Below, one piece after another: positions 18,194-28,092 of a stretch of 59,077 nt of DNA (within the stretch, counting starts at the first letter, position 1; every line of letters starts with the position of its first letter). The notes beneath the pieces are model-generated. The model was not told where the DNA came from. It did not search any database and was given only the letters and a program-made list of their open reading frames with translations. Source of the DNA: a virus. The translations under genes were made by a program, and so were the position numbers. Where the stretch lies: positions 1 through 59,077 of the IMG/VR virus record IMGVR_UViG_3300032236_001008. One strand, written 5' to 3'.

Positions 18194-20196
18194 TGGGTGC
18201 CGTAGCAGAAGTAGTATCAGACGTAGTTGATCCGGTAGCACAGGTTGTTGGCCAAGTAGAAGATACTGTTGTACATGCTGCTGAACAAGTTGGTAAAGCA
18301 GTAGAGCAAGTTGGTCAGCAAGTTGGTAAAACTGTTGAAGCTATGGCTCAAGACCCAGCTAAAGCGTTACCGCTTATTGCTGTTGCTGTCTTAGCCCCAG
18401 AAGTTGCCCCGTTGTTGTGGGAAGGCGCTACTACTGCTGAAGCAGCTATGGTGCTTAACACTGGTATGCAATTAGCGCAAGGCGCAGATCCAGTTCAAGT
18501 TGCTGAGAATCTTGCTACCAGTGCAGCAACCATGGGCGTAACCCAAAACCTAGGCATATCTACAGGATTTAATCCTCTTGATAAAGCGATAGGAAGTGCA
18601 GCCAGTGCTGCAATCCAAGGTCAAGATGTAAACAAAGCAATTGGTTCTTCTATTGGTAACCAATTAATTGGTGGTGCAATTAACCAAGGTGTAGATGCTG
18701 GTAAAGGTGCAATTGCTGATAACAGCAGTAGCAGCCAAGATAATGCTCCAGCACAGTCATACAGCGATTTAAGCCATGATATGACAGCACCTGCTCCAGA
18801 TACATCAACTGCGAGCAATGATACTGCGTTACCTAACGACGCCATTTCAACATCCCAAACATTTAGAGATGCTATTGCAAATGGCTTCTCGCCACAAGAA
18901 GCATACGCTATCGCTCAAGGACAAAACGATGCTACCACATCTGGTCCATCACCATATGCTCCTACAGCAAGTAACACAACTAGCGATCAACCAGATGCAA
19001 GCGTCACTGTAAGCGGTGCTCCTGACACTGGCGCCGCAGTTACAAACTTACCACAGCAAACTAAAGAAGAGTTAGATCAAGAGTTGGCAGATGGTAAGAT
19101 CACACAAGAAGAATACGATAGAGCTTTACCAAATGCTTCTACTGTTTCTAAATCAGAACAAGACTATGTAGACCCACAGGGGGCTCTTAGCCAAGTTGGT
19201 GGTGACTCTTCAACAGCTAAAGAGCCTTCTCCAACCGATGGTGTAGTTGATGCCAACAAAACTGGCGACAATATTAAATATACCTATGATGATGGTTCTA
19301 CATTAACTGTTAGCTCAAAAGGCGAAGTTATTGATGTAACAGAAGCCACCGATACAGGTACGCCAGATGATTATCAAGAAACCCCTGATGAAAAATCGGG
19401 TTCTGGTTTCTCTTTAAAACTAGGCTCTGGTGCAAAACAATCCAATGCTGCTGCGGCTCGTTCAAGACTAATTAAAGGTTCTGGGTCTGGAACATCTGGT
19501 GGCGCCACATCAAGCGCACCTGTTACAAGTGGTTCTTCTTCGGGTTTAAGTTTCTTAGGTGATACACAAACCGGTACTTCATTAACACAAGGTTCTTCTT
19601 CTGGCAACCCAGATTATAGCCTTATTGGTGAAACAAGCCAGCAAGACGAAAACATGGCAACAGGTGGTTATGTTCAGCACATGGCTGCTGGTAGTACACC
19701 AACTTCAACACCTGGTGTTTATGATTTAAGTTCTAGTGTATCCTCTCCATTCTTAGGTGGCGGCGGTGACATTATGAAATTAAGCCCAGGTGTTATTAAA
19801 GGCAAAACAAATTACGCATTACCTGGTTATCCATTTGGTCAAGAATGGAAATTGGCTTCTGTTGGTGGCGCCATTGAGAATGCACCAGAAGGACACAACC
19901 CAGAGTTCTTTAGTGAAGGTGGTTTAAACTCAATGCAGCACACCTATTTAAAAGGTGGTGGTGATGGCACAAGCGACAGTATTCCAGCTATGTTGGCTAA
20001 TGGTGAGTTTGTCATTCCAGCTGACGTTGTCTCTAGTCTTGGGAATGGTAGCAGCGACAGTGGTGCTAAAGTACTTGATGAATTTTTAAAAACTATTCGC
20101 GCCCACAAGCGCAAGGCAGATCCTAAAAAACTGCCACCAGATAGTAAGGGCCCGTTGGGTTATTTGAAAGACGCTAAGAAAAAAGTGAAGAAATAA
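18193..20196 (+). CDS. Internal virion (ejection-type) protein, Gly/Ser-rich
   Basis: A 667-residue protein. Residues 1-55 are an amphipathic Val/Gln/Glu helix series (VVDPVAQVVGQVEDTV, AVEQVGQQVGKTV). Two hydrophobic stretches follow (LPLIAVAVLAPEVAPLLW, and around residue 85). The middle is Ser/Gly/Asp-rich and low in complexity. Near the C-terminus GDGTSDSIPAMLANGEFVIP is a motif shared by phage ejection and tape-measure-like proteins. ATGGYVQHMAAGS carries a GG-x-VQH motif also found at 24028. It is likely injected with the DNA. Confidence 0.6.
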   Translation: MGAVAEVVSDVVDPVAQVVGQVEDTVVHAAEQVGKAVEQVGQQVGKTVEAMAQDPAKALPLIAVAVLAPEVAPLLWEGATTAEAAMVLNTGMQLAQGADPVQVAENLATSAATMGVTQNLGISTGFNPLDKAIGSAASAAIQGQDVNKAIGSSIGNQLIGGAINQGVDAGKGAIADNSSSSQDNAPAQSYSDLSHDMTAPAPDTSTASNDTALPNDAISTSQTFRDAIANGFSPQEAYAIAQGQNDATTSGPSPYAPTASNTTSDQPDASVTVSGAPDTGAAVTNLPQQTKEELDQELADGKITQEEYDRALPNASTVSKSEQDYVDPQGALSQVGGDSSTAKEPSPTDGVVDANKTGDNIKYTYDDGSTLTVSSKGEVIDVTEATDTGTPDDYQETPDEKSGSGFSLKLGSGAKQSNAAAARSRLIKGSGSGTSGGATSSAPVTSGSSSGLSFLGDTQTGTSLTQGSSSGNPDYSLIGETSQQDENMATGGYVQHMAAGSTPTSTPGVYDLSSSVSSPFLGGGGDIMKLSPGVIKGKTNYALPGYPFGQEWKLASVGGAIENAPEGHNPEFFSEGGLNSMQHTYLKGGGDGTSDSIPAMLANGEFVIPADVVSSLGNGSSDSGAKVLDEFLKTIRAHKRKADPKKLPPDSKGPLGYLKDAKKKVKK

Positions 20197-20197
20197 T

Positions 20198-21361
20198 ATG
20201 GCCGGACTAAGTAATGTAATTGCTAATACAGCAACCCAATCAACAACGATGCCAGCGTGGTATGATACCGCGCAACAAAACGTTGTTAACCAAGCCACTC
20301 AAGGCGCCGGAAATGTACCAACGCTAGCTAATACTGTTGCTGGTGGTGCAATTAACCAATTAAGCAACCCGGCTACTAACCCATTTACTCAAGCACAAGG
20401 CACTCTAGGTCAAATTGCCAGTGGTGCTGCTAACCCTTGGATTACTGATGCTTCTGGCAACGTAACACCAAACACCAACACCGCTATGGGCGGCCTATTC
20501 CAAGCCCAAAATCAAGAACTCAATCAATTGATGCCACAGTACACAGCACCAGTTGATGCTGCTTCTATTGCCTCTGGTAACTTTGGTGGTTTACGTGGTC
20601 AAACAGCATACAACAAAGCAATAGCAGATGCTTATGCTCAGTTGTTGCCTGCTCAGATGCAAGCTGCATTACAAAACCAATCAACAGGCGTACAAGCTGC
20701 AACTGGTCAAGGTAACGTTGGTTCACAAGGTGTAACCTCAATGACCAACTTGGGTCAAGCTCAACAAGCTGATCCGTTGCTCGCTGCTTCTGCACTTGGT
20801 AAGATTGTTGGTGGTATCAACACCCCAACAACAGTATCCAATACAACACAGCTATCTCCACTCAACCAAATTGGTTCTATTGCTTCTGCTCTTGGTGGTT
20901 CAGTATCTGGTACAGATGCGTTGCTGAAGCAATTGTTCCCAGCTGTTGGTAACCCAACATTACCTAACGGTCAGCCTAATCCAAATTACAAACCAGCTGG
21001 TGGCTTAGGCACATTCTTTAAGAGCATTGGTATTGGCGGTGGTAGCAGTGGTAGTGGTTTAACATCTGATCTTACCGCTGGTAAATACCCATTGGCTGAT
21101 GGTGGCAATATGGTTATTAACTCAGATGGTTCAAGAACCATTACGGCTGGTGACGGTACAGTTAGTTACTTTGATAAAGACGGTAACCCTACTACTGCTC
21201 CTTCAACACCGCCTGCTGATAATACTCCACCTGCAGATAACACACCGCCTGCTGATAACACACCGCCTGCAGATAACACACCGCCTGCTGACAATACCCC
21301 ACCTGCGGATAACACGCCTCCTGCGGACAATACTCCGCCTGCTGATAATACAGAAGGTTAA
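20198..21361 (+). CDS. Internal virion protein with C-terminal TPPADN repeats
   Basis: A 387-residue Ala/Gln/Asn-rich helical protein (PAWYDTAQQNVVNQATQG, AIADAYAQLLPAQMQAALQ) resembling podoviral ejection proteins. The last 51 residues are eight exact TPPADN units plus TEG, likely an extended, proline-rich tail. It begins two bases after the previous stop and ends two bases before the transglycosylase gene. Confidence 0.6.
   Translation: MAGLSNVIANTATQSTTMPAWYDTAQQNVVNQATQGAGNVPTLANTVAGGAINQLSNPATNPFTQAQGTLGQIASGAANPWITDASGNVTPNTNTAMGGLFQAQNQELNQLMPQYTAPVDAASIASGNFGGLRGQTAYNKAIADAYAQLLPAQMQAALQNQSTGVQAATGQGNVGSQGVTSMTNLGQAQQADPLLAASALGKIVGGINTPTTVSNTTQLSPLNQIGSIASALGGSVSGTDALLKQLFPAVGNPTLPNGQPNPNYKPAGGLGTFFKSIGIGGGSSGSGLTSDLTAGKYPLADGGNMVINSDGSRTITAGDGTVSYFDKDGNPTTAPSTPPADNTPPADNTPPADNTPPADNTPPADNTPPADNTPPADNTPPADNTEG
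21206..21349 (+). repeat. Eight 18-bp units encoding TPPADN
   Basis: Eight tandem in-frame 18-bp units each encode TPPADN. The DNA units differ at synonymous positions (for example gctgataat, gcagataac, gcggacaat) while every residue is kept. This points to selection on the peptide, or repair against slippage, and not to recent expansion. Confidence 0.85.
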
Positions 21362-21363
21362 TT

Positions 21364-23331
21364 ATGCCACGTGATTCTCAAACCGGACTAGAGGTCCTTG
21401 AAACTGCAGCACCAGAAGAAGCCGTTAACGAAACAGCTAGCGGCGGCCAAAGTGGCGCTATTGTAAAAGCAACAGGCAAAGGTCTTTCTCCTGTTGGTAA
21501 TATTGCTATGGATCCAACTCAAACTGCTGAGTTGTTAGCCAACATGCAACAAATGGTGGATGATCGTTCTGGCGCTGGTTCTCAATTTATGCGTGGTTTA
21601 GAACGTGCATCTGCTTGGGGATCTGGCGGTGCTGAAGGCCCAGCTAGAGCGCTAACTGCAGTTAATGCACAACAACAAGCTGAAGATACATCTTTGTTTA
21701 ACATGCGCCAACAAATGGCTGCGTTAAAATCTGCTGCTGCCCAGCAACAAGCATACAACGAAGAACAAGCTCGTATCTTTGGGCCTGGTGGTACAGGTAT
21801 GGCTGGTGGCACTGGTGGCGCTGGCGCTTCGGGCCAAGCAATGTACAAAGGTGTTCCAATAGATGATGAAATTAAAGTCGCTATGGCCCAAGCTAGAACA
21901 CGTGAAGAACGTGATAAGATATTTAATGATTTTGCTTCTAAGCGTTCACAAGCCAAAGGTAGCTTTGCATATGGTGCCCCAACATATCAAACAACTATTA
22001 AGTTTGTTGATCCTAAAACTGGCAGACTTGAATATATTGATGCAGCAACTGCTAAAAAATATAAAGATATGGGTTACGGGGATTACGTTGTTAATCCACC
22101 AACAGCTGTTGCCCCTGGCAGAGTGCCACCAGAAGCTATTAAACAAGTTGAAAGCGGTGGTCGCCCAGGTTTAGTAAGTTCAGCTGGTGCAGAAGGCACC
22201 ATGCAAGTTATGCCTAACACACAGAAAAACCCAGGATATGGTGTAACTCCAGCCCGTGATAATTCACAACAAGAGTTAGAGCGTGTAGGTCGTGACTATT
22301 ATGCTGCAATGCAAAAACAATATGGTAACGATACCTTAGCTTCTATTGCTTACAACATGGGCCCAGGTGCAACAGATTCTTGGCTCAAAAAAGGTGGTAA
22401 CTTTAGAGACTTGCCACAAGAAACCCGTGACTACATTGGTCAGGTTCATTTAGCAACTGCTAAGTTAAATCGTGCTCCAGCTGAAACAGCAACAATGCAA
22501 CCTACTGCCGCTGCCGTAGCTCCAAGACAGCGTATGACTATTCCAGAAGCTGAAATTGCAATGGAAGCACAAAAGCAACAAGGAATATCTGCAGCAACTG
22601 CCGAAGGTAAATACATTGGTAATCAAGCTGCAACTGTACGTGAAGCTGGTAATACATCCGGTGAGCGTTTGTCCTCAATTGAATACTTAGATGGTTTGAT
22701 TAACAATCCAGAAACATCGCGTGTATTTGGTGTATTCCAAAAACCTGGCTTTATGAATGGTATTGGTAACGTAATCCAAAAAGGTGTTAACCTTGGTCGT
22801 CTAGGCGACGTCGGTATTAAAGAATTGGATTCTTTAGTTGTTGCCAACATGAAGAACGCCACACAAACTGAAATTGATGCAGCACAAAAAGCAACACGAG
22901 AGTTTGCTAAGATTAAGCTCAACGAAGCTAAGATCTTGTTGGCTGGTCAAGGTGCTGTGTCTGACGCAGAACGTGGTCTGATCCAAGAGTTGTCTGGTAG
23001 CAGAATGAACTCTCCAGGTGCGTTAAGAGACTACCTTGCTTGGGGTAGAATGCGCGCTGAGTATGACCGTGATGTTGGTAAAGCCTACCAAACATACAGA
23101 CGTCAAAACCCAAATGCAGGATTTCAAAACTTTTTGGACACTGGTGTTGCAGATGACTTGCGTGATGCCTACAACCAAAAACTTATGGACTTTGGTTCCA
23201 AGACTGGTATTAATATGGACAAAGCTGCAGCAGCTGGTGGTCAACAACCAGAGCAGCCAAAAGCAGCACCGCAGTGGAAATACAGTGATGACGATTACGC
23301 AGCATGGAAGAAGAGCAGAGGGCTTAAATAA
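21364..23331 (+). CDS. Virion-associated lytic transglycosylase / ejection protein
   Basis: A 655-residue protein with a soluble lytic transglycosylase domain at about residues 255-345: VPPEAIKQVESGGRPG places the catalytic Glu at E263, followed by GAEGTMQVMPNTQKNPG and SIAYNMGPGATDSWLK, the GLMQ- and AYNxG-type motifs. It cuts peptidoglycan during DNA entry. The N-terminal part is Ala/Gln-rich helix; the C-terminal 300 residues are helical and charged, as in T7 gp16-like ejection proteins. It sits within the internal virion protein unit. Confidence 0.75.
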   Translation: MPRDSQTGLEVLETAAPEEAVNETASGGQSGAIVKATGKGLSPVGNIAMDPTQTAELLANMQQMVDDRSGAGSQFMRGLERASAWGSGGAEGPARALTAVNAQQQAEDTSLFNMRQQMAALKSAAAQQQAYNEEQARIFGPGGTGMAGGTGGAGASGQAMYKGVPIDDEIKVAMAQARTREERDKIFNDFASKRSQAKGSFAYGAPTYQTTIKFVDPKTGRLEYIDAATAKKYKDMGYGDYVVNPPTAVAPGRVPPEAIKQVESGGRPGLVSSAGAEGTMQVMPNTQKNPGYGVTPARDNSQQELERVGRDYYAAMQKQYGNDTLASIAYNMGPGATDSWLKKGGNFRDLPQETRDYIGQVHLATAKLNRAPAETATMQPTAAAVAPRQRMTIPEAEIAMEAQKQQGISAATAEGKYIGNQAATVREAGNTSGERLSSIEYLDGLINNPETSRVFGVFQKPGFMNGIGNVIQKGVNLGRLGDVGIKELDSLVVANMKNATQTEIDAAQKATREFAKIKLNEAKILLAGQGAVSDAERGLIQELSGSRMNSPGALRDYLAWGRMRAEYDRDVGKAYQTYRRQNPNAGFQNFLDTGVADDLRDAYNQKLMDFGSKTGINMDKAAAAGGQQPEQPKAAPQWKYSDDDYAAWKKSRGLK

Positions 23332-24092
23332 TGGCTGAATTTACTCCAGAACAAGAAAAAGAATTTGAGTTCCGGGCTCGCTACGAACAAGAACAAGCTA
23401 CCGCTAAAGAACCTAAAGAACAAGCAGGAAGCCCAGATGCGACAACTGAATCCGCTAATCAAGTTTTGGCTGGTGGCTTGGGTGCTGCCGCTGGCGCTAT
23501 GGCTGGTAAGTTACCAGAACGCCTTGGTAATATGGTTCGTGATCCTATTACTGGTAAGTGGATGGCAGTGGAGAACTACGCTCGCCAAATGGCCCAAGGC
23601 AAGTATTACGGCGGCCAAAACTACAATCAAGTCTGGGACAAAATTCGTGAGTTTAATCTTGACCCTACTCAAGGCCCACGTCTTGAACAAGAAGCTCTAG
23701 CCAATAGAACTGCTGCACAAAAATTTGTTTCTAAAATTCCTAAACCATTACAGGGCATAGCCACTGCACCTATGGGTGTTGTTGGTCGTGGTATTGTTGG
23801 CCTAGGAGCTGGTATGCAAGGCGCTGATGCCATGAACCGTTGGGATCAGGGCGATACCACAGGCGCAGTCATTAGCGGCCTTGGAGCGCTTGGTACAGCC
23901 GCTGCAATGATTCCTCATCCGATTGCTAGGGTAGTTGGAACTGGTGTTGGTTTGGGTGCAGAAGGTTTAAACATGTTCTTAGACAGCCTCAAAAAGAAAA
24001 AGGCCACACCACAAGCACAGTATGCTCATGGGGGCCATGTTCAACATCTATCAAAAGCACAGAGAGCTGCGCTTTTGATTATGGATCACTAA
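23331..24092 (+). CDS. Last gene of the virion unit, internal virion protein candidate
   Basis: A 253-residue protein: charged N-terminus (TPEQEKEFEFRARYEQEQ), then several Gly/Ala/Met-rich hydrophobic stretches (LAGGLGAAAGAMAG, GVVGRGIVGLGAGMQG, VISGLGALGTAAAMIP) that could enter membranes, and a C-terminal YAHGGHVQHLSKAQ tag. This fits a pore-type ejection protein. Its stop directly abuts the stop of the convergent DNA polymerase gene. Confidence 0.55.
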   Translation: MAEFTPEQEKEFEFRARYEQEQATAKEPKEQAGSPDATTESANQVLAGGLGAAAGAMAGKLPERLGNMVRDPITGKWMAVENYARQMAQGKYYGGQNYNQVWDKIREFNLDPTQGPRLEQEALANRTAAQKFVSKIPKPLQGIATAPMGVVGRGIVGLGAGMQGADAMNRWDQGDTTGAVISGLGALGTAAAMIPHPIARVVGTGVGLGAEGLNMFLDSLKKKKATPQAQYAHGGHVQHLSKAQRAALLIMDH

Positions 24093-26087
24093 TTACTTTC
24101 TGTAACGGTTGCCGTACCATCCCTCCGCAGCAAGAGGAAAATCGGGCGCCCATGATGGCGGTGTAGTCATAATCTTGATTGCATCAGCTAATGCGGACTC
24201 CCCGTTTTGTTCTTCAACAAGGAGTAGTACCTCGTCATGGATGGAGTTAATAACCTCATAGCCAGCTCGCTCGAGAGCTATCATAGCAAACGCCAAGAAA
24301 TCGCGAGCCGTTCCTTGAACAGCCGATTGGAAGATACTACTACCAATCAAAGTATTACGAGTCCACTGCCGAGTGTAGGTATTTTGGGAGTGGACAGTAA
24401 CTCCCCACTTTTGGTCACCCCATGGTGTGGTGAGCAACTCGAGCTGTGGCCTCTTCCAGCAAATCAAACGCCCTGACGGCAATATCATCCACAAAGCATT
24501 TTTGTCGTATTTCATTCGCAGTTTGATATCTGCTTGTAAAACAGGCATGCCGTTTAAATCCCAGTTTTCATCACTTTCTCTATTGCAGGAATTAGGGCTA
24601 AACACTGTGCCTGGTTGTCGAATTGCATGTATTGCTGCAGACTCACAACCATACCACAATGCTTTTACTTTTTGGTATGACGCTCGGTAATTATCTACTG
24701 CGCCCTTTGCCTGAGTCTCAGTAAGTTTTACTCCCATCCCCTCAGCGTATTTGACAAGTCCTTTAGCCCCTTGTCCGAACATCGCTCCAAGAACTGCCGA
24801 TTTGGAAACTTGCCGTTGATCTTTCGTAACTTGATCATAAGGTATGTGATATAGATTTTCCGACGCAAACACTTTGTATTCATCTAGTCCCTTTCTGAAC
24901 AATTCCACTTTATCTTTTTGCCCAGCCAAGTAGACGCCAACTCGGTTTTCAATTGAGCTAAAATCCACGTCAACGAAGGTTTTTCCATCTGGGGCAACGA
25001 TACTCGACCTGACAAGGGACGAGAGCTCAGTGAGCGTTCCCACTCCCTGTCCAAATACTCTTGGTATTGCTTGTTCAATCTCTTCATCGGAGATTGTAGG
25101 TCTTGCAATATTTTGTAAGTTAAGGCCACCACGGCTCGCCCAGCGGCCAGTACTAGCGCCATGATATACCAATGTATTCCTAATCCGTCCTTCACGTTGT
25201 ATCTCCATCATCTTAGCGTACTTAGCCACGCTAGTTTGGCTTCCTTCTTGGCGCAACTCTAGCGCCCTCTTTACATCTTCTGCCGCAAATAAATTATCAA
25301 AGTTAGTGTTTACTAACTTATTTAAAACGGTCTCGGCGGTCATGTCAAGCATATCAGCTCCCTGCTGATTTAACCAAGCCAGTAATTTAGCCCTCTCAGA
25401 AGGCTTACAACCGGTCAAGGCAAGGAGTTCGTTGTCAATGGCATCCTGGGCCCTTACCACAGCCAGGACAGCGTTGTGGAGCTCATTAGGGTCCACAGGA
25501 ACGCCTCTTAGGTTGATCCGCTGGGTGAGCTCCCAGACAGCCTGTTCGGAGGCGTCTAGGGGCCTTAAAACGGCTGCTATGGCCATTTCTGTGCGTACGT
25601 CCTGTGCGCAGTATTCAAACAACTGAGCCATTAATTCTGGGTCTTCATTAAAGACGCCTTTGATATTTGGTTTACATAGCTTTTGTATGAGGCGTTTACC
25701 CACTGGATCTTTTTGGTAACTAGACTTTAAAAATAGGCCAGCATCATCCAATCCCTGAGGTATGTTATTGGCTGCGGCTATGGCCATCGAGTCAATGCAC
25801 TGGGATAGTTTTAGTGGTGGCCAGCCGTACTTAGGCACACAGACGCAGTTCCAGATGGCGTACTCAAACATGGCGTTCCATGCTTGGATTTTGCCACCGT
25901 TCTCTACGTGAGAAAGAACTGGATTGTATAAAAACTTATTGTTGGGATCTAAAACGTCCACATCTTGTGGGTTGATACCAAAGGCCATACACAACACTTC
26001 TGTTGTGGGGTCGTTGGCGTAGATGTCAAGACCTTGGTCTTTTAATTCGATGGTGCTACGTGTTTCAAAGTCAATGCTGTAAATCAT
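24093..26087 (-). CDS. polA: DNA polymerase A family with 3'-5' exonuclease
   Basis: A 664-residue replicative polymerase. The proofreading domain has D6/E8 (SIDFETRS) and the Exo III pattern Y159-x3-D163 (YCAQD). Polymerase motif A is D375-FSSIE380, motif B R425-QVSK429 with L433 and F437, and motif C H617-D618-E619. There is no 5'-3' exonuclease domain, as is usual for phage enzymes. L433 corresponds to position 762 of E. coli Pol I (Phe there), a residue that differs among phage groups and affects incorporation. The RNR gene lies upstream in the same minus-strand block. Confidence 0.93.
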   Translation of the reverse strand: MIYSIDFETRSTIELKDQGLDIYANDPTTEVLCMAFGINPQDVDVLDPNNKFLYNPVLSHVENGGKIQAWNAMFEYAIWNCVCVPKYGWPPLKLSQCIDSMAIAAANNIPQGLDDAGLFLKSSYQKDPVGKRLIQKLCKPNIKGVFNEDPELMAQLFEYCAQDVRTEMAIAAVLRPLDASEQAVWELTQRINLRGVPVDPNELHNAVLAVVRAQDAIDNELLALTGCKPSERAKLLAWLNQQGADMLDMTAETVLNKLVNTNFDNLFAAEDVKRALELRQEGSQTSVAKYAKMMEIQREGRIRNTLVYHGASTGRWASRGGLNLQNIARPTISDEEIEQAIPRVFGQGVGTLTELSSLVRSSIVAPDGKTFVDVDFSSIENRVGVYLAGQKDKVELFRKGLDEYKVFASENLYHIPYDQVTKDQRQVSKSAVLGAMFGQGAKGLVKYAEGMGVKLTETQAKGAVDNYRASYQKVKALWYGCESAAIHAIRQPGTVFSPNSCNRESDENWDLNGMPVLQADIKLRMKYDKNALWMILPSGRLICWKRPQLELLTTPWGDQKWGVTVHSQNTYTRQWTRNTLIGSSIFQSAVQGTARDFLAFAMIALERAGYEVINSIHDEVLLLVEEQNGESALADAIKIMTTPPSWAPDFPLAAEGWYGNRYRK

Positions 26088-26135
26088 AATATGCTCCTAA
26101 GGCAAGCCGACGTATCGGCGGAATAAATATTATAC

Positions 26136-26166
26136 ATAAAAAAGGGGGCCTGTGCAAGCGCCCCCA
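26136..26166 (-). terminator. Rho-independent terminator after the RNR gene
   Basis: On the minus strand GGGGGC, a 10-nt loop and GCCCCC are followed by six T. It lies 23 bases after the RNR stop and before the polymerase start, so the polymerase may need its own promoter or read-through. Confidence 0.7.
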
Positions 26167-26188
26167 ACCTCACCACCACGTGAATCTT

Positions 26189-28063
26189 TTAAATCTCGCA
26201 ACTTCCTGCAGAACAGGCTAACATTTGCGCGCCCTCTACGTTGTCTGTGTTTTCTTTGAGCTGCGCCCAGTCGACGACTGGGATGCTGGCTTTGAGTTTG
26301 TTGTACTCTTCTTCTGTGCACTCTTCGTAGGGGGCTTGTCTGTAAGTTCCACCGTCGTAAGGGAGGTAGGAGACTCCACTGATTTCTCCGAAGTGATCCC
26401 ATGTCCATGCTCCGACACTTGGCCAGTCTCGCTCAGAGACAGAGATAGTGACACTTGGCTTGTGCTCACACCAGAAGCGCTGGTAAGTGAGCCAGAGCTC
26501 AAGGTGACTGATTGGGGTAACGTCGTCTCTGACGAGTCCGTCTGGGGCTCTTTGAGGAAAACTGAAGACGGTAGTTTGGGTTGGCTTGTAAACACAGTCT
26601 TCAGCTGGTACTCCTTGTCCAACAAGAAATTGGGTGAGAGGATCTTTTTTATCTCCTCGCACTCTTCGGATATAGAATTTAGAATGGCGAGGGTGGATGC
26701 CACTCGCCGAATCAACGAGCTGGGATACTGTTCCACTTGGCTTGACGCATGTGATAGAAGCGCTCTCAGGGATTCCGAGAGCTGTTGCCCATTCTTTATT
26801 TGTTGCTCGAGCGCATTCTCTAAGCTCTGTAAGTAGTGCATTTAACTCTTCTCCTTGCGTGGTAAGTAATGGGTTGTCGTAAATTCCGGTGAGGGAAACT
26901 CCAAGTAATCGTTCTTCCTCGGTATTGCGTTGCCACACTTTGCGCAGATAAGGGAATTTTGTGAAGGTAGATTGGATTGTACCAAGGATGGAGGCAAGCC
27001 GCACTTTACGCAATAGGGTTTCTTTGGTGTCGTCATGGCGTACTACACATTCAGATAGATTACAGAATTGGTATGGTCGGAGAACGATCTCACTGCACGG
27101 ATTTGTTCCGAATTCATAATTTGAATCTCTATGCCCGTATTTTTCAACCGTCTTTTTAGCAGCCTCCCGATTAAAAATGCCTCGTTCACCGCTATGGGAG
27201 TTGTAAAGTGATAGCCATTCTTCCATGAACTTTCCGACAGTAGGTGTTTCATTATACACCGCACTGTTGTTCGCAAGAGCCCTGTGCGGAGCGGTGTCCC
27301 ACCATGGTCCAGCTTTTGCATGTCTAATCCTTTCATCATCAAGGTCAGATAACGAGATCATTGCAGAGCGACGTACGCCACCCACTACTACAACCTCACC
27401 AATTTTACACATCAAGTCGTGGCACTCTAAACTATGTAGCTTACGACCTTTAGCGTGTTTAAATGTAGCTACTGCAAATTCAAATAAATCAATTAGTGGT
27501 TGCGGCCCGGAAGCTCTTCCGCCAAATGTTTTGAGTCGTGCTCCGGCAGGTCTAACATTGCTGACGTCCCACTTTGGAATTTCACCGGCCCAAAGATGGG
27601 CGAGAAGCAAGCGCAAAGATTTTGCCCATCCTTCTTTGCTGTCATGGACGGCGATGGTATGCTCCGAATCAAATAGCTGGTCTGGCACTTCGGGCAGCTG
27701 GTTAATATACTTTGATTCGACTGAGAAACCAACCCCAGTACCACAGAGCAAGATGAACATGGCTTCGTCGAAGCTCTTGGGGTCATCCACTGGGAGATAG
27801 CTGCAATTATAGACGCAAGTATTGTCACGATCAGCACTCTTTCCTGCCGTCATCATGGCTCGCATGGAAGGCATCAATTCAAGGTTAACGATAGAGTTAT
27901 ACAACTCGGTTTTTAATTCATTGTTACCAGTAATAGCTGGGGTACGACTAAAAATATAATCAACAAAACGTGTTACTGTTTCTGGCCAAGTTTCACGACG
28001 ACCCTTGTCATCTTGATATCTGGCGTAACGGCTGGCGGCAATGTATTCTTGATACTGATCCAT
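26189..28063 (-). CDS. nrdJ: Class II (adenosylcobalamin-dependent) ribonucleotide reductase
   Basis: A 624-residue monomeric reductase supplying dNTPs. The motif N321-P-C323-S-E325 matches the radical site of Lactobacillus RTPR (Asn406/Cys408/Glu410). C334 lies 11 residues later, as Cys419 does there. C87 (or C83) in VYNCSYL is the partner cysteine. The C-terminal LACSAGSCEI gives the shuttle pair C617/C622 with the RTPR spacing. No small subunit (NrdB) or activase gene is present, which fits class II. The enzyme needs B12, so the host must provide it. Confidence 0.9.
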   Translation of the reverse strand: MDQYQEYIAASRYARYQDDKGRRETWPETVTRFVDYIFSRTPAITGNNELKTELYNSIVNLELMPSMRAMMTAGKSADRDNTCVYNCSYLPVDDPKSFDEAMFILLCGTGVGFSVESKYINQLPEVPDQLFDSEHTIAVHDSKEGWAKSLRLLLAHLWAGEIPKWDVSNVRPAGARLKTFGGRASGPQPLIDLFEFAVATFKHAKGRKLHSLECHDLMCKIGEVVVVGGVRRSAMISLSDLDDERIRHAKAGPWWDTAPHRALANNSAVYNETPTVGKFMEEWLSLYNSHSGERGIFNREAAKKTVEKYGHRDSNYEFGTNPCSEIVLRPYQFCNLSECVVRHDDTKETLLRKVRLASILGTIQSTFTKFPYLRKVWQRNTEEERLLGVSLTGIYDNPLLTTQGEELNALLTELRECARATNKEWATALGIPESASITCVKPSGTVSQLVDSASGIHPRHSKFYIRRVRGDKKDPLTQFLVGQGVPAEDCVYKPTQTTVFSFPQRAPDGLVRDDVTPISHLELWLTYQRFWCEHKPSVTISVSERDWPSVGAWTWDHFGEISGVSYLPYDGGTYRQAPYEECTEEEYNKLKASIPVVDWAQLKENTDNVEGAQMLACSAGSCEI

Positions 28064-28092
28064 TTATTATTCTCTATGTTATGTGGTTGATG

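Noticed and set aside
26225-26836. 203-codon plus-strand ORF and its minus-strand twin at 26236-26841
   Set aside because: Both lie antisense or out of frame within the class II reductase gene, whose motifs are complete. They are shadows.
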